From the NCBI GenBank assembly GCA_045541375.1, contig JAZQJB010000144.1, forward strand, positions 62,001-126,000: DNA of 64,000 nt. The letters are read 5' to 3'. Shown piece after piece: positions 24,085 to 33,758 of this stretch. Within the stretch, counting starts at the first letter, position 1. Each line of letters begins with the position of its first letter. Made by a program: the position numbers and the translations under genes. Source of the DNA: CAG-390 sp045541375 (GTDB lineage: Bacteria > Bacillota > Clostridia > Oscillospirales > CAG-272). Below the pieces are notes generated by a model. The model was not told where the DNA came from. It saw nothing but the letters and a program-made list of their open reading frames with translations, and searched no databases.

Positions 24085-26601
24085 ATGAAAACTCTCCTTG
24101 TTGTTGATGGAAACAGCATCCTCAACAGAGCTTTTTACGGTATCAGAACTCTTACCAATTCTGCGGGATTACCTACAAATGCCGTCTATGGATTGGTGAC
24201 TATGCTGACAAAGCAAATAGAAAAATATGCCCCCGATTATGCAGCAATAGCCTTTGACTTGCCCTCTCCGACGTTCAGACATAAAATGTATGACGGTTAT
24301 AAAGCAACCAGAAAGGGTATGCCCGAAGAGCTTGCTCTTCAAATGCCTTATGCAAAGCGTGTGGCTGAAGCACTTGGCTTTACTATAATCGAAAAAGAAG
24401 GTTATGAGGCAGATGATATACTCGGTTCGCTTGCGAATCACGCAAACGATTCGGGAGAAGACGTTCTCAGTCTTATAATGACCGGAGACAAAGATTCTTT
24501 GCAGCTGATCAATGACAAAACAGTAATTCTTCTTGCGACGAATGTTGATTATGTATATTTTGACAGAGATGCATTCAGAGAGAAATACAGTGTTGACCCC
24601 GAACAGTTTGTTGACGTAAAAGCAATAATGGGCGATACCTCCGATAATATCCCCGGCATCAGCGGAATTGGAGAAAAAGGTGCTTTGTCTTTGATTTCGC
24701 AATTTGGTACGCTCGTAAAGGTATATGAATCGTATCAGTCGTCCGAACTCAAGCCGTCGGTGGTAAAGAAGCTTGAAGCAGGTCGTGATTCTGCTTTCTT
24801 GTCGCAAACACTTGCGCGTATTGAGGTCAATGTTCCCGAACTTCCGGAAGTTACCTCTCTGGTTTACCGAGGAATTGACAAAGAATCTGCACGCAAACTG
24901 TTTGAGGAACTTGAATTCGGCGCATTTATCAAAAAGTTTGAGCTTGATGCCGTCCCCAAGGACGTTGCAGTAGTATCGGAATCCGTTGCTTCTCTAAATG
25001 ATAAGCAAAAACTTTTGGATTTGCTTTCTCACGAACACAGCGCTGTTTATTTCGGCGGTGAGGTTTTATATGCTTATGACGGTCAAGAAGCCGCAGAGGC
25101 CGAATTTGATGCTGATATCGCAAATGCGATAGTCAACAACGCTTCTCGCATAACTGCTTACGATGTGAAATCCATTTATGAAGCAGCCGATAAATTAGGC
25201 GTGAGATTCAGGAATATCGGAGACGATATTATGCTCGCCGCATATGTCCTTGATTCTCAAGGCGGCCACGATGTTGACAGACTCTCTATGAAGTATCTCG
25301 GAACGGACATCCCCGATACAGTTTCAAAAGCCGTTGTTGTCAAGAATATAGCAGACGTTGTATTAGCTAAATTGAAAATCAACAGTTCCGAAAAGCTTTA
25401 TCGTGAAATCGAATTGCCTCTTGCCGGTGTACTTGCCGATATGGAGGAGGCGGGCTTTTGCATTGATATGCAGGGACTTGCAGATTACGGCGAGAAGCTT
25501 AAGGAAGAAGCTGATGCGCTTGCAGAGCGAATTTACTTCCTTGCGGGAGAAGAATTCAATATAAACTCACCCAAACAGCTTGGAAATATCCTTTTTGAAA
25601 AGCTGAAGCTTCCAAGCGGCAAGAAGACGAAGACAGGATATTCCACCAATGCTGAGATCCTTGAAAAACTTGCGTCAAAGCATCCGATAGTATCCGATAT
25701 CCTCGATTACCGTCAGCTTACAAAGCTGATCGGCACTTATGTTGTCGGTTTATTGAAGCTTGCGACCGAAGAAGGCAGAATTCATACTAATTTCAAACAG
25801 ACGGGAACGGCCACCGGCAGACTATCTTCAGCTGAACCGAATTTGCAGAACATTCCTGTTCGAACAGATGCAGGAAGAGAATTGAGAAAATTCTTCTTGC
25901 CGCGCAAGGGATATAAGTTGATCTCCGCAGACTATTCGCAGATCGAACTCAGACTCTTGGCGTGTATTGCAAATGATGAAGCAATGCTTTCTGCTTTTAC
26001 GTCAGGCGTAGATATTCACACGTCTACTGCTTCTGCGGTATTTGGCGTTCCGGTTCATATGGTTACACCGATACTGAGAAAACGAGCAAAAGCCGTCAAC
26101 TTCGGTATTGTATACGGAATTGGCGAGTATTCGCTTTCACAAGACCTCGATATCACTGTAAAGCAAGCAAAGGAATATATTGAAAGCTATCTTGCTTCAT
26201 ATCCCGGTGTTTCCGCGTATTTGCGCGATATTGTCAAATATGCAACAGAACACGGTTCGGTCGATACTCTTTACGGAAGGACGAGATATATCCCCGAAAT
26301 ACAATCTAAAAATGGCGTTATGAGAAAATTCGGTGAGCGCGTTGCGATGAACAGCCCAATTCAAGGAAGTGCTGCTGATATCATCAAAATCGCAATGCTT
26401 AACGTAAGCAAACAACTCGAAAATTCCGATATTGATGCAAAGCTCATCCTGCAAGTACACGACGAATTGATTATTGAAGCTCGTGCAGATCAAGCAGAAA
26501 AGGCAGCGCAGATATTGAAAGAAGAAATGGAAAATGCAGTTCAATTACCCATACCGCTGACAGTCGATCTATCAATAGGCGACAGATGGTATGAAACCTA
26601 A
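24085..26601 (+). CDS. polA: DNA polymerase I
   Basis: 838 residues. The 5'-3' exonuclease domain (1 to about 270) has VVDGNSILNRAFYG, EADDILG, MTGDKDSLQLI and GDTSDNIPGISGIGEKGA. The middle region keeps the fold of a 3'-5' exonuclease but has no D-x-E motif, so proofreading is probably lost, as in Bacillus Pol I. The polymerase domain has motif A SADYSQIELRLLA (about 613), motif B RKRAKAVNFGIVYG and motif C VHDELI (about 791). It removes RNA primers and fills gaps in repair. The first gene of a unit with the glutaminase-A-like gene and lysA (18- and 13-base gaps). Confidence 0.96.
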   Translation: MKTLLVVDGNSILNRAFYGIRTLTNSAGLPTNAVYGLVTMLTKQIEKYAPDYAAIAFDLPSPTFRHKMYDGYKATRKGMPEELALQMPYAKRVAEALGFTIIEKEGYEADDILGSLANHANDSGEDVLSLIMTGDKDSLQLINDKTVILLATNVDYVYFDRDAFREKYSVDPEQFVDVKAIMGDTSDNIPGISGIGEKGALSLISQFGTLVKVYESYQSSELKPSVVKKLEAGRDSAFLSQTLARIEVNVPELPEVTSLVYRGIDKESARKLFEELEFGAFIKKFELDAVPKDVAVVSESVASLNDKQKLLDLLSHEHSAVYFGGEVLYAYDGQEAAEAEFDADIANAIVNNASRITAYDVKSIYEAADKLGVRFRNIGDDIMLAAYVLDSQGGHDVDRLSMKYLGTDIPDTVSKAVVVKNIADVVLAKLKINSSEKLYREIELPLAGVLADMEEAGFCIDMQGLADYGEKLKEEADALAERIYFLAGEEFNINSPKQLGNILFEKLKLPSGKKTKTGYSTNAEILEKLASKHPIVSDILDYRQLTKLIGTYVVGLLKLATEEGRIHTNFKQTGTATGRLSSAEPNLQNIPVRTDAGRELRKFFLPRKGYKLISADYSQIELRLLACIANDEAMLSAFTSGVDIHTSTASAVFGVPVHMVTPILRKRAKAVNFGIVYGIGEYSLSQDLDITVKQAKEYIESYLASYPGVSAYLRDIVKYATEHGSVDTLYGRTRYIPEIQSKNGVMRKFGERVAMNSPIQGSAADIIKIAMLNVSKQLENSDIDAKLILQVHDELIIEARADQAEKAAQILKEEMENAVQLPIPLTVDLSIGDRWYET

Positions 26602-26619
26602 AATAAAGGAGAAATAACT

Positions 26620-28542
26620 ATGAGACTTCGTGCCCCCTCTTACCCCTTGATTACTATTGACCCCTATTTCAGCGTTTGGTCGCCCGCAGATCAACCGACA
26701 GATACCGATACTACTCATTGGACCGGCAAGCCGTTCACTCTTTCTGTTGTTGCAAACATTGATGGTAACGATTACCGCCTTATCGGCAAATGCGACGCTG
26801 ATACCATTCCCGCAGCAAATATGATAGCTGTTGATTGCAACGCGTTTTCAACTATCTACACATATTCGATCAACGGTGCAAAAATTACGTTGAAATTTAC
26901 CTCTCCCGTTATTCCCGATGATCTTTATATGCTTTCAAGACCGATCAGCTATCTTGAGGTTACAAAGGAATCCTCTGACTCGCGCCGCCATACTGTCAAT
27001 GTAAAAGTCGAAATGTCCGAGGAGATCTGTATGAATCTGAAGGGTGATTCCGAAGTCGAGATCGAAAAGATTGAGCTCGGAAAGTACTCTTCCATTAAGA
27101 TGGGTAGTAAGGAGCAGAAGGTTCTCGAAAGAAACGGCGACGATCTTCGAATCGAATGGGGATATTTCTACTTGACCGGTCTTGGTGAAACCTATACTCG
27201 CGTAGATTACGAAGGAATGAATTTTGTCGGTATCAATGCTGAAGTGAAATCTTCAAACATTTTCACTTTTGCTTATGATGATATTGAAAGCATTCAGTAT
27301 TTCGGTAAGAATCTGAAGACTTATTGGAACAGAAACGGCGAAAAGATCACCGACGAAATCCTTAAGGCTCACGGCGATTACAGATACGTAATTCGCAAGT
27401 GTGATCAGATCGGCGAAAATCTCTTCTGTGATGCTGTAAAAGCAGGCGGTGAGAAATATGCAGAGATCTGTGAATTGTCCTTCAGGCAGGCTATCGCGGC
27501 CCATAAACTCGTTCTTGATGAGAATGGAGAAGTGCTCTTTATTTCAAAGGAATGCTTCTCGAATGGATGTGCTGCTACTGTTGACGTAAGCTATCCTTCC
27601 ATCCCTCTCTTCTTGATCTACAACCCCGAGCTCGTCAAGGGTATGATGCGTCCTATTTATAAATATGCTGCGTCTGATGAATGGCAGTATGATTTTGCTC
27701 CTCACGACGCTGGCAGATATCCTCACGTTAACGGTCAGGTATATGGCGGCAACAGACTCGAAAAGCAGATGCCCGTTGAGGAATGTGGCAATATGCTTGT
27801 TATGGAACTTGCAGTTGCGGTTGCAACAAAGGATGTATCTTTTGCTGCGGAACATATAGAGACTCTCGATCAATGGGTCAAGTACCTCATTGATAACGGC
27901 AGAGATCCCGCAAACCAGCTTTGTACCGATGACTTTGCAGGCCATCTCGCACATAACTGTAACCTCTCGCTCAAAGCGATAATGGGTATTGCAGGCTATG
28001 GCATAATCAAAGGTATGCTTGGTGACAAACGTGCGAAGAGAAAGTATATTTCTATGGCACGCGATATGGCGTTGGATTGGGAAAAGAGAGCATCCAACGG
28101 TGACGGAAGCTATCGCCTTGCTTTTGACCGCCCCGGTACGTTCAGCATGAAGTATAACATTGTCTGGGACAAGCTTCTCGGTACAGAAATCATGCCCAAG
28201 AGTGTTATCGAATCTGAGGTTGCAAGTTATCGCGCTCATGCTCATCCTTACGGTCTCCCACTCGATAACCGCCAGCCTTATACAAAGAGCGATTGGCTCA
28301 TCTGGACTGCAACTCTTGCAGGCAACAGAGATACCTTTGAAGACATGGTCGCTCCTCTTTGGGATGCATATAATTCGATGCAGTCGAGAGTTCCTGCAAC
28401 CGACTGGTACTACACGATAACCGGTCAGCACAAGGCATACAACAGCAGCTCCGAGAATGTTGAAAAGAGCTTCAGAAACAGAACTGTTGTCGGCGGTCAT
28501 TTCATCAAATTGCTCGAGTATAAGGGCATAATGAAATTATAA
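26620..28542 (+). CDS. Glutaminase A-like protein (DUF4965/DUF5127/DUF1793)
   Basis: 640 residues. Signature blocks of the GtaA-like family are visible: PYFSVWSPADQ and THWTGKPF at the N-terminus, then PHDAGRYPHVNGQVYGG, QMPVEECGNMLVM, DDFAGHLAHNCNLSLKAI, YNIVWDKLLGT, and PYGLPLDNRQPYTKSDW with IWTATLA. The fold is an N-terminal beta domain plus an (alpha/alpha) barrel like that of many glycosidases. Fungal GtaA is reported as a glutaminase, but the bacterial role is poorly known. There is no signal peptide, so it is probably cytosolic. Its place between polA and lysA gives no clear functional hint. Confidence 0.8.
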   Translation: MRLRAPSYPLITIDPYFSVWSPADQPTDTDTTHWTGKPFTLSVVANIDGNDYRLIGKCDADTIPAANMIAVDCNAFSTIYTYSINGAKITLKFTSPVIPDDLYMLSRPISYLEVTKESSDSRRHTVNVKVEMSEEICMNLKGDSEVEIEKIELGKYSSIKMGSKEQKVLERNGDDLRIEWGYFYLTGLGETYTRVDYEGMNFVGINAEVKSSNIFTFAYDDIESIQYFGKNLKTYWNRNGEKITDEILKAHGDYRYVIRKCDQIGENLFCDAVKAGGEKYAEICELSFRQAIAAHKLVLDENGEVLFISKECFSNGCAATVDVSYPSIPLFLIYNPELVKGMMRPIYKYAASDEWQYDFAPHDAGRYPHVNGQVYGGNRLEKQMPVEECGNMLVMELAVAVATKDVSFAAEHIETLDQWVKYLIDNGRDPANQLCTDDFAGHLAHNCNLSLKAIMGIAGYGIIKGMLGDKRAKRKYISMARDMALDWEKRASNGDGSYRLAFDRPGTFSMKYNIVWDKLLGTEIMPKSVIESEVASYRAHAHPYGLPLDNRQPYTKSDWLIWTATLAGNRDTFEDMVAPLWDAYNSMQSRVPATDWYYTITGQHKAYNSSSENVEKSFRNRTVVGGHFIKLLEYKGIMKL

Positions 28543-28555
28543 TTAAGGAATTAGC

Positions 28556-29881
28556 ATGATTACAAAGAATAATGATATAACAACGCTTTGCGATAATATC
28601 TCGGTAAACCACGCAACGGGACATTTGACGTTCGCGGGGCGAGATACTGTTGAGCTTGCGAAGCGTTACGGAACTCCTCTTTATCTGATTGACGAAGATC
28701 ACATCAGAACTATGTGCAAGGTATACGTTGATTCAATGAAAGAAGCATTTGATGAGTATTCCAAGCCCTTGTTCGCAAGCAAAGCACTTTGTTTCAAGAA
28801 GATATATAATATCGTTGAATCCGAGGGCGTAGGTGCTGACGTTGCTTCGGTAGGTGAACTGTTTACCGCAATACGTGCCGGTTTTTCTCCTGAAAACATA
28901 ATTTTCCATGGTAATAACAAAACCGACGATGACATTGAATTTGCAATAGGACAAAAGGTCGGATGCTTTGTTTGTGACAACAGGGAAGAGCTCGAGTCGA
29001 TCAATAAATGTGCGAAAGATCACGGTATCAAGCAGCGCATTATGTTGCGAATTACTCCCGGAATTGACCCTCACACTCACGCGAAGATCAACACCGGCAG
29101 AATCGACAGCAAGTTTGGCGCACCTATTGAAACACATCAAGCAGAAGAGCTGACACACTATGCTTTGAGCCTTGAAAATATTAATTTACTGGGCTTCCAC
29201 TGTCACATAGGATCGCAAATATTTGATTTTGAGCCTTTTGCCGATGCTGCTAAGATCATGCTTGGTTTTATTGCCGATATTAATGATAAATTCGGTTATT
29301 CGGCTAAGTATCTGAATCTCGGCGGCGGTATGGGTGTAAGGTATACTTCAGGTGATCCCGTTATCGATTACAGAGCCAATATCCTGAAGATCGGCGAAAT
29401 TGTCAAACAGGAATGCAAGACTCTCGGAATCAAGCAACCGCATATCTTTATGGAACCGGGCAGAAGTATTGTTGCGGCGGCGGGAATGACTCTCTATAAG
29501 GTTGGCGCAACAAAAATCATTGAAGGTTTCCGCAATTACGTTTCCATTGACGGAGGTATGGCGGATAACCCCAGATATACTCTGTATTCATCACCGTATA
29601 CTGTCGCCCTTGCAAACAGAATGAATGATGCTCCGACGTTTAACTGTACTGTTGCAGGCAGATGTTGCGAAAGCGGAGACCTGATTCAGGAAAACGTTGA
29701 TATACCTCATCCGGTCAGAGGCGATTATCTTGCGGTGGTTACCACCGGTGCATACAACTATTCTATGGCTTCAAACTACAACAGGCTTTGCAGGCCTCCC
29801 GTTGTGGTTTTGTCGGAAAAGAGGGAATATGTTGCAGTTGCGCGCGAAACGCTGGCAGACCTTATTTCAAATGACAAATGA
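28556..29881 (+). CDS. lysA: Diaminopimelate decarboxylase
   Basis: 441 residues. A fold III PLP enzyme: the PLP lysine lies in PLFASKALCFKKI (where the family often has ALKAN). Other features are FHCHIGSQIFD, LNLGGGMGVRY, the EPGRSIVAAAG phosphate loop, and the C-terminal GRCCESGDLIQ and TTGAYNYSMASNYN active-site segments from the second subunit. It converts meso-diaminopimelate to lysine, the last step of the pathway. AAGGA lies 6 bases before the ATG. It is the last gene before a strong terminator. Confidence 0.95.
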   Translation: MITKNNDITTLCDNISVNHATGHLTFAGRDTVELAKRYGTPLYLIDEDHIRTMCKVYVDSMKEAFDEYSKPLFASKALCFKKIYNIVESEGVGADVASVGELFTAIRAGFSPENIIFHGNNKTDDDIEFAIGQKVGCFVCDNREELESINKCAKDHGIKQRIMLRITPGIDPHTHAKINTGRIDSKFGAPIETHQAEELTHYALSLENINLLGFHCHIGSQIFDFEPFADAAKIMLGFIADINDKFGYSAKYLNLGGGMGVRYTSGDPVIDYRANILKIGEIVKQECKTLGIKQPHIFMEPGRSIVAAAGMTLYKVGATKIIEGFRNYVSIDGGMADNPRYTLYSSPYTVALANRMNDAPTFNCTVAGRCCESGDLIQENVDIPHPVRGDYLAVVTTGAYNYSMASNYNRLCRPPVVVLSEKREYVAVARETLADLISNDK

Positions 29882-29921
29882 ATAAGCAAAAGGCAACCGA
29901 AACGGTTGCCTTTTGCTTATT
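29881..29921. terminator. Bidirectional terminator between lysA and proC
   Basis: An 18-bp perfect stem (AATAAGCAAAAGGCAACC and its complement) with a 5-base loop. A/T tracts are part of the stem, so it can stop transcription in both directions. It overlaps the ends of both genes. Confidence 0.88.
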
Positions 29922-30711
29922 TAAGTTCAAGTGTTCTTTTGTATGCTGACGTAACAGCGTTCATTGCCGCTGCTCGGAAAGCTCCGTTTTCAAGTGCGTG
30001 TACACCTGCAATAGTTGTGCCTCCGGGGCTGCAGACTCTGTCCTTCAGCTCACCTGGTTTGCTCTCGTGCAATAATAGTTCAGCACTGCCCTTGAGCATT
30101 TGTGCTGCATAGAGGATTGCCTTGTCACGGGGTAATCCGCATTCGACTCCTGCGTCGGCAAGGGCCTCTGCAAACATAAATGCAAAAGCGGGACCGCAAC
30201 CGGAAACGGCGCTTCCGGCATCAATAAGATACTCGGGAAGGTTATCAAGCTTTCCGGCTTTAGCCATTATCTCGAGAAATTCAACAATCATTTGATCTGT
30301 GACGAGATCATTGACATCGTAAAGGATCATACCTTCGCCGACGGAAGCAGGCATATTGGGCATAATGCGTATGATAGGTCTTGTGATTCCAATAACTTGT
30401 TCGAAATACGATATTTGCAAAGCGGCTGCCATTGTAATAATAATAGCATCGCTGTTGTTAATTGATTCTACATACGGACCTAATGCGTTTTGCATAACCT
30501 GAGGTTTTACTCCGAGAAAAATAAACTTACAAGAAGAGATGATTTCATTAAAAGAAAGCTCAATCGTACCAAATTCGTTGCAGAGAAGAGAAGTTTTTGA
30601 TTTATCATAATCACAAACGGCAATATTATTGCCGCCGACTGCAGAAGCTGCTGCCCTTGCAAGAGCACCGCCCATATTTCCACAGCCAATAAAGCCTGCT
30701 TTATATTTCAT
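29917..30711 (-). CDS. proC: Pyrroline-5-carboxylate reductase
   Basis: 264 residues. The Rossmann NADPH site is FIGCGNMGGALA, and the family signature is visible as GCGPAFAFMFAEALADAGVE with CSPGGTTIAGVHALE near the C-terminus. It catalyses the last step of proline synthesis. It is the last gene of the tauE-proB-proA-proC operon, 11 bases after proA. Confidence 0.95.
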   Translation of the reverse strand: MKYKAGFIGCGNMGGALARAAASAVGGNNIAVCDYDKSKTSLLCNEFGTIELSFNEIISSCKFIFLGVKPQVMQNALGPYVESINNSDAIIITMAAALQISYFEQVIGITRPIIRIMPNMPASVGEGMILYDVNDLVTDQMIVEFLEIMAKAGKLDNLPEYLIDAGSAVSGCGPAFAFMFAEALADAGVECGLPRDKAILYAAQMLKGSAELLLHESKPGELKDRVCSPGGTTIAGVHALENGAFRAAAMNAVTSAYKRTLELK

Positions 30712-30722
30712 AGTATCACTCC

Positions 30723-31979
30723 TTACCGTATTTGTCCGTTTCCGCGAATTTTGTATTTATACGATGTTAGTTCGCAAAGTCCCATAGGACCTCTAGCGTG
30801 CATTTTTTGTGTTGAAATTCCGATCTCACAGCCAAGACCGAATTCGCCTCCGTCGGTGAATCTTGTTGATGCGTTCCAATATACAGATGTGCTGTCGATG
30901 GCATTTAAGAACAATTCGGCAGATTCAGCGTTTTCTGTAACGATAGACTCGCTATGCTGCGTTGAATGCTCTGCGATATGCTTGATAGCTTCTTCAAGCG
31001 AATCAACAACCTTAATTGCCAGGATATAATCAAGGAATTCTGTATCGAAATCCGAGTCAGAAGCAGGTGTGCCATCAATAATAGAAGCAGCGCGAGTATC
31101 AACTCGAAATTCTACGGGAATCTTACCGCTACTTTCTCTTTTAGTTCTTAAAAGCTCTGAAAGCTGCGGCAAGAAACTTGAAGCAATGTTCTTATGAACT
31201 ATGCAAACCTCTGCAGCATTGCAAACCGAAGGCCTTTGGGTTTTGGCATTTTCGATTATATTCAGAGCTTTGCCGATATCAGCGTCTTTGTCAACGTAAA
31301 TATGGCATATTCCTGTACCTGTTTTAATGCAGGGAACCTTTGCGTTTTCAACGCAAGAGCGTATGAGTCCCGCGCCTCCGCGAGGAATGAGGACATCAAT
31401 GTAATCAACAGCGTGCATGAGTTCCGTTGCAGCTTCTCTTGTATTATCTTCAAGAATATTAACCGCATCTTCAAAACCGAACGGTGAAAGGGCGTCTTTT
31501 ATAGCTCCAATGATCGCCATAGAAGTTTTATGTGCTTCCTTTCCGCACTTAAGCACACACGCGTTTCCGCTCTTAAAGCAAAGTGCCGCTGCATCGGACG
31601 TTACGTTTGGCCTGCTTTCATATATAATAGCGACCACACCAAGCGGTACCCCAACTTTTTCGATCTTGAGCCCGTTTGGGAGGGTTTGAGATGAAATGAT
31701 TCTTCCGACAGGATCGGGCAGTTTGATCACGTCTCTGATTCCGTTTGCCATAGACTTGATCCTATCCCCTGTCAGTATCAATCTGTCGATCATAACGTCG
31801 GATAAAACACCTTTGGAGCGCTCAACATCCTCGGCGTTTGCCGACAAGATGTTTGACGTAGCGGATTCCAATGCATCCGCCATTAAAGCAAGGATCTCGT
31901 TCTTTCTTGATTCGTCCAAAAGAGAAAGGGAAGAGGAGATCGCTTTTGCTCTTTTCATAATTTCTATTGTAGTTGCCAT
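30723..31979 (-). CDS. proA: Gamma-glutamyl phosphate reductase
   Basis: 418 residues of the aldehyde dehydrogenase superfamily. VPLGVVAIIYESRPNVTSDAAALC and GGAGLIRSC are typical of ProA, and the catalytic cysteine lies in PSVCNAAE. It reduces glutamyl-5-phosphate to the semialdehyde with NADPH. It begins 4 bases after proB, so the two consecutive enzymes are made together, as expected for the unstable intermediate. Confidence 0.95.
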   Translation of the reverse strand: MATTIEIMKRAKAISSSLSLLDESRKNEILALMADALESATSNILSANAEDVERSKGVLSDVMIDRLILTGDRIKSMANGIRDVIKLPDPVGRIISSQTLPNGLKIEKVGVPLGVVAIIYESRPNVTSDAAALCFKSGNACVLKCGKEAHKTSMAIIGAIKDALSPFGFEDAVNILEDNTREAATELMHAVDYIDVLIPRGGAGLIRSCVENAKVPCIKTGTGICHIYVDKDADIGKALNIIENAKTQRPSVCNAAEVCIVHKNIASSFLPQLSELLRTKRESSGKIPVEFRVDTRAASIIDGTPASDSDFDTEFLDYILAIKVVDSLEEAIKHIAEHSTQHSESIVTENAESAELFLNAIDSTSVYWNASTRFTDGGEFGLGCEIGISTQKMHARGPMGLCELTSYKYKIRGNGQIR

Positions 31980-31983
31980 AAGA

Positions 31984-32754
31984 TCACCTATTTGATATAA
32001 AACGAGTGCATACAGGGTTGTTATTGTTAATGATATCGTACAAAATCTTAGGATTGGCGCCGTTAGCGATAATCATATCACATCCGCCATTAAGACATAT
32101 TTCGGCTGCAGAGAGCTTCGTTCTCATTCCACCCGTTCCAAGTCCGGAAGAAGTGTCGCCGGCGAGCGCAAGAACATCGGAATTGATCTCGCGGATCTCC
32201 TTGATCAATTCAGCCTTGGGATCAATGTGCGGATCCGCAGTGAAAAGTCCATCAATGTCCGAAAGCAATATCAAAAGATCGGCAGATATGCTGACACTAA
32301 CAAGTGCTGAAAGGGTGTCGTTGTCGCCAACTTTAATTTCATCGGTGGCTATAGTGTCATTTTCGTTGATGATAGGTAGTGCTTTCAGCTCAAGCAGTCT
32401 GCTTATCGTATTTGAAAAGTTCTGATGTCTTTCCTGATTGTTAAAATCATCGCCCGTTAACAGTATTTGCGCAACGTTGTGATGATATTCTGCAAATAGC
32501 TTGTCGTATCTATACATCAATTCGCACTGACCAACGGCTGCGGCAGCCTGTTTGGTGGCAATATCGCTCGGCTTTCCTTGGAGAGAGAGTTTAGCTGCCC
32601 CCATGCCTATTGCGCCGCTTGATACGATGATCACCTCTTCGCCCGAGTTCTTGATGTCGCTGATGATCCTGCAGAGCTCCTCGGTGCGTCTGATATTTAA
32701 TTCGCCCGATTTGTGAGCGAGAGTGGAAGTTCCGATTTTAATTACTATTCTCAT
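31984..32754 (-). CDS. proB: Glutamate 5-kinase (no PUA domain)
   Basis: 256 residues. The amino-acid kinase domain has VIKIGTSTLAHKSG, IVSSGAIGMGAAKL, NENDTIATDEIKVGDND and TSSGLGTGGMRTKLSAAEI. It phosphorylates glutamate, the first and feedback-controlled step of proline synthesis. The C-terminal PUA domain of longer ProB proteins is absent, as in several short forms. The start is ATG 32754, with a GAGGGA upstream; the TTG at 32769 overlaps the stop of the preceding gene and has no site. Confidence 0.93.
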   Translation of the reverse strand: MRIVIKIGTSTLAHKSGELNIRRTEELCRIISDIKNSGEEVIIVSSGAIGMGAAKLSLQGKPSDIATKQAAAAVGQCELMYRYDKLFAEYHHNVAQILLTGDDFNNQERHQNFSNTISRLLELKALPIINENDTIATDEIKVGDNDTLSALVSVSISADLLILLSDIDGLFTADPHIDPKAELIKEIREINSDVLALAGDTSSGLGTGGMRTKLSAAEICLNGGCDMIIANGANPKILYDIINNNNPVCTRFISNR

Positions 32755-32765
32755 TATATCCCTCG

Positions 32766-33557
32766 TCAAATCAAAGATATATATCTAAAAAGATTGTATA
32801 CGCTTATTCCGATAATTGCCACAAGCATACAGCAAAACAGAATGTCAACTGCTTTAGTGCTCATTTTCTTATTAATTTTTCTGCCGATGAATCCGCCTGC
32901 GATACCCGAAACGATCATTACTGCGAGTGTTATGTAATCGGTTTCGGGTACAGATGATGAAGCGAAGGTGAATATCAAGCTTGCAGTCTGCGCGAAGAAA
33001 ATCATATAAAGTGAATTGAGTGCAGCCGTCTTGGTGGTCATAGAGAAGAAGAAATACAATACTGCAAGATTAATCGGTCCTCCACCTATTCCAAGGAAAG
33101 AGGAGAGAATTCCGAGAAAAAAGCCGATCGAAAGGCAAACAACAGTTGATTTGATATTGTTTGTCTTTATGTGTTTCTTGTTCAGTACGTAAAGAAGCAC
33201 TCCTCCTGTGAGAAGAATCATTATAACGCTCTGTGCAGTTCCGACTATTCCATCATTACCTGCGGCGTTTTTAATTATATCAAAAAGCAGTTTGCCAACC
33301 ACTCCGCCTACTGCCGATCCTATTGCTAAAGGAGTGGTGCGCCCTTTATCGATTTTTGCATCTCCGCCTTTTGAAGACAACAGTGAAACAATACTCATCG
33401 CAAGAACGCTGCAACCGGAAAGAAAGCTGATTTGAGAAACAGAAATCACCGCAGTAGCATCAAGTACCGGCTTTATGATAACGCCACCACCGATGCCTGA
33501 AATGGCGCCCAAAGTAGTTGCCAATAAGCAGATTAGTGAATAGAACAAATATTGCAT
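32766..33557 (-). CDS. TauE/SafE family membrane permease
   Basis: 263 residues, very hydrophobic, with about seven to eight transmembrane helices. It shows the two repeated family motifs: GAISGIGGGVIIKP near the start and GILSSFLGIGGGPIN in the second half. The family exports sulfite, sulfonates or other organic anions. It is the first gene of the proline operon, which is unusual, but no specific substrate can be deduced. The C-terminus ends 11 bases before proB. Confidence 0.85.
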   Translation of the reverse strand: MQYLFYSLICLLATTLGAISGIGGGVIIKPVLDATAVISVSQISFLSGCSVLAMSIVSLLSSKGGDAKIDKGRTTPLAIGSAVGGVVGKLLFDIIKNAAGNDGIVGTAQSVIMILLTGGVLLYVLNKKHIKTNNIKSTVVCLSIGFFLGILSSFLGIGGGPINLAVLYFFFSMTTKTAALNSLYMIFFAQTASLIFTFASSSVPETDYITLAVMIVSGIAGGFIGRKINKKMSTKAVDILFCCMLVAIIGISVYNLFRYISLI

Positions 33558-33585
33558 AATTTACACCTTAATTATTAATGTAATA

Positions 33586-33614
33586 ATTGTATCACAATTC
33601 AACCAATAAATCAA
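33586..33614 (-). promoter_or_regulatory. SigA-type promoter of the tauE-proBAC operon
   Basis: Minus strand TTGATT (33614-33609), a 17-base spacer, TACAAT (33591-33586), about 29 bases before the tauE ATG. Confidence 0.72.
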
Positions 33615-33716
33615 TAGCAATAATGTATTTTGCAAGAAAATATTTTGAAACTTGCAAGGCCGTGAATAAATATCCACATAATACACAAGTGTGGGCATGA
33701 GCGAGAAATATAATCT

Positions 33717-33758
33717 AAAAAAGCACAAGGCACGCAAAATGGCGCGCCTTGTGCTTTT
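33717..33758 (-). terminator. Terminator of tmRNA
   Basis: Stem AAAAGCACAAGGC paired with GCCTTGTGCTTTT, beginning right after the tmRNA CCA and ending in a T run on the minus strand. Confidence 0.88.

Noticed and set aside
27544..28500. A 318-codon minus-strand frame inside the glutaminase-A-like gene
   Set aside because: Antisense shadow with cysteine- and histidine-rich but non-family sequence; no binding site.
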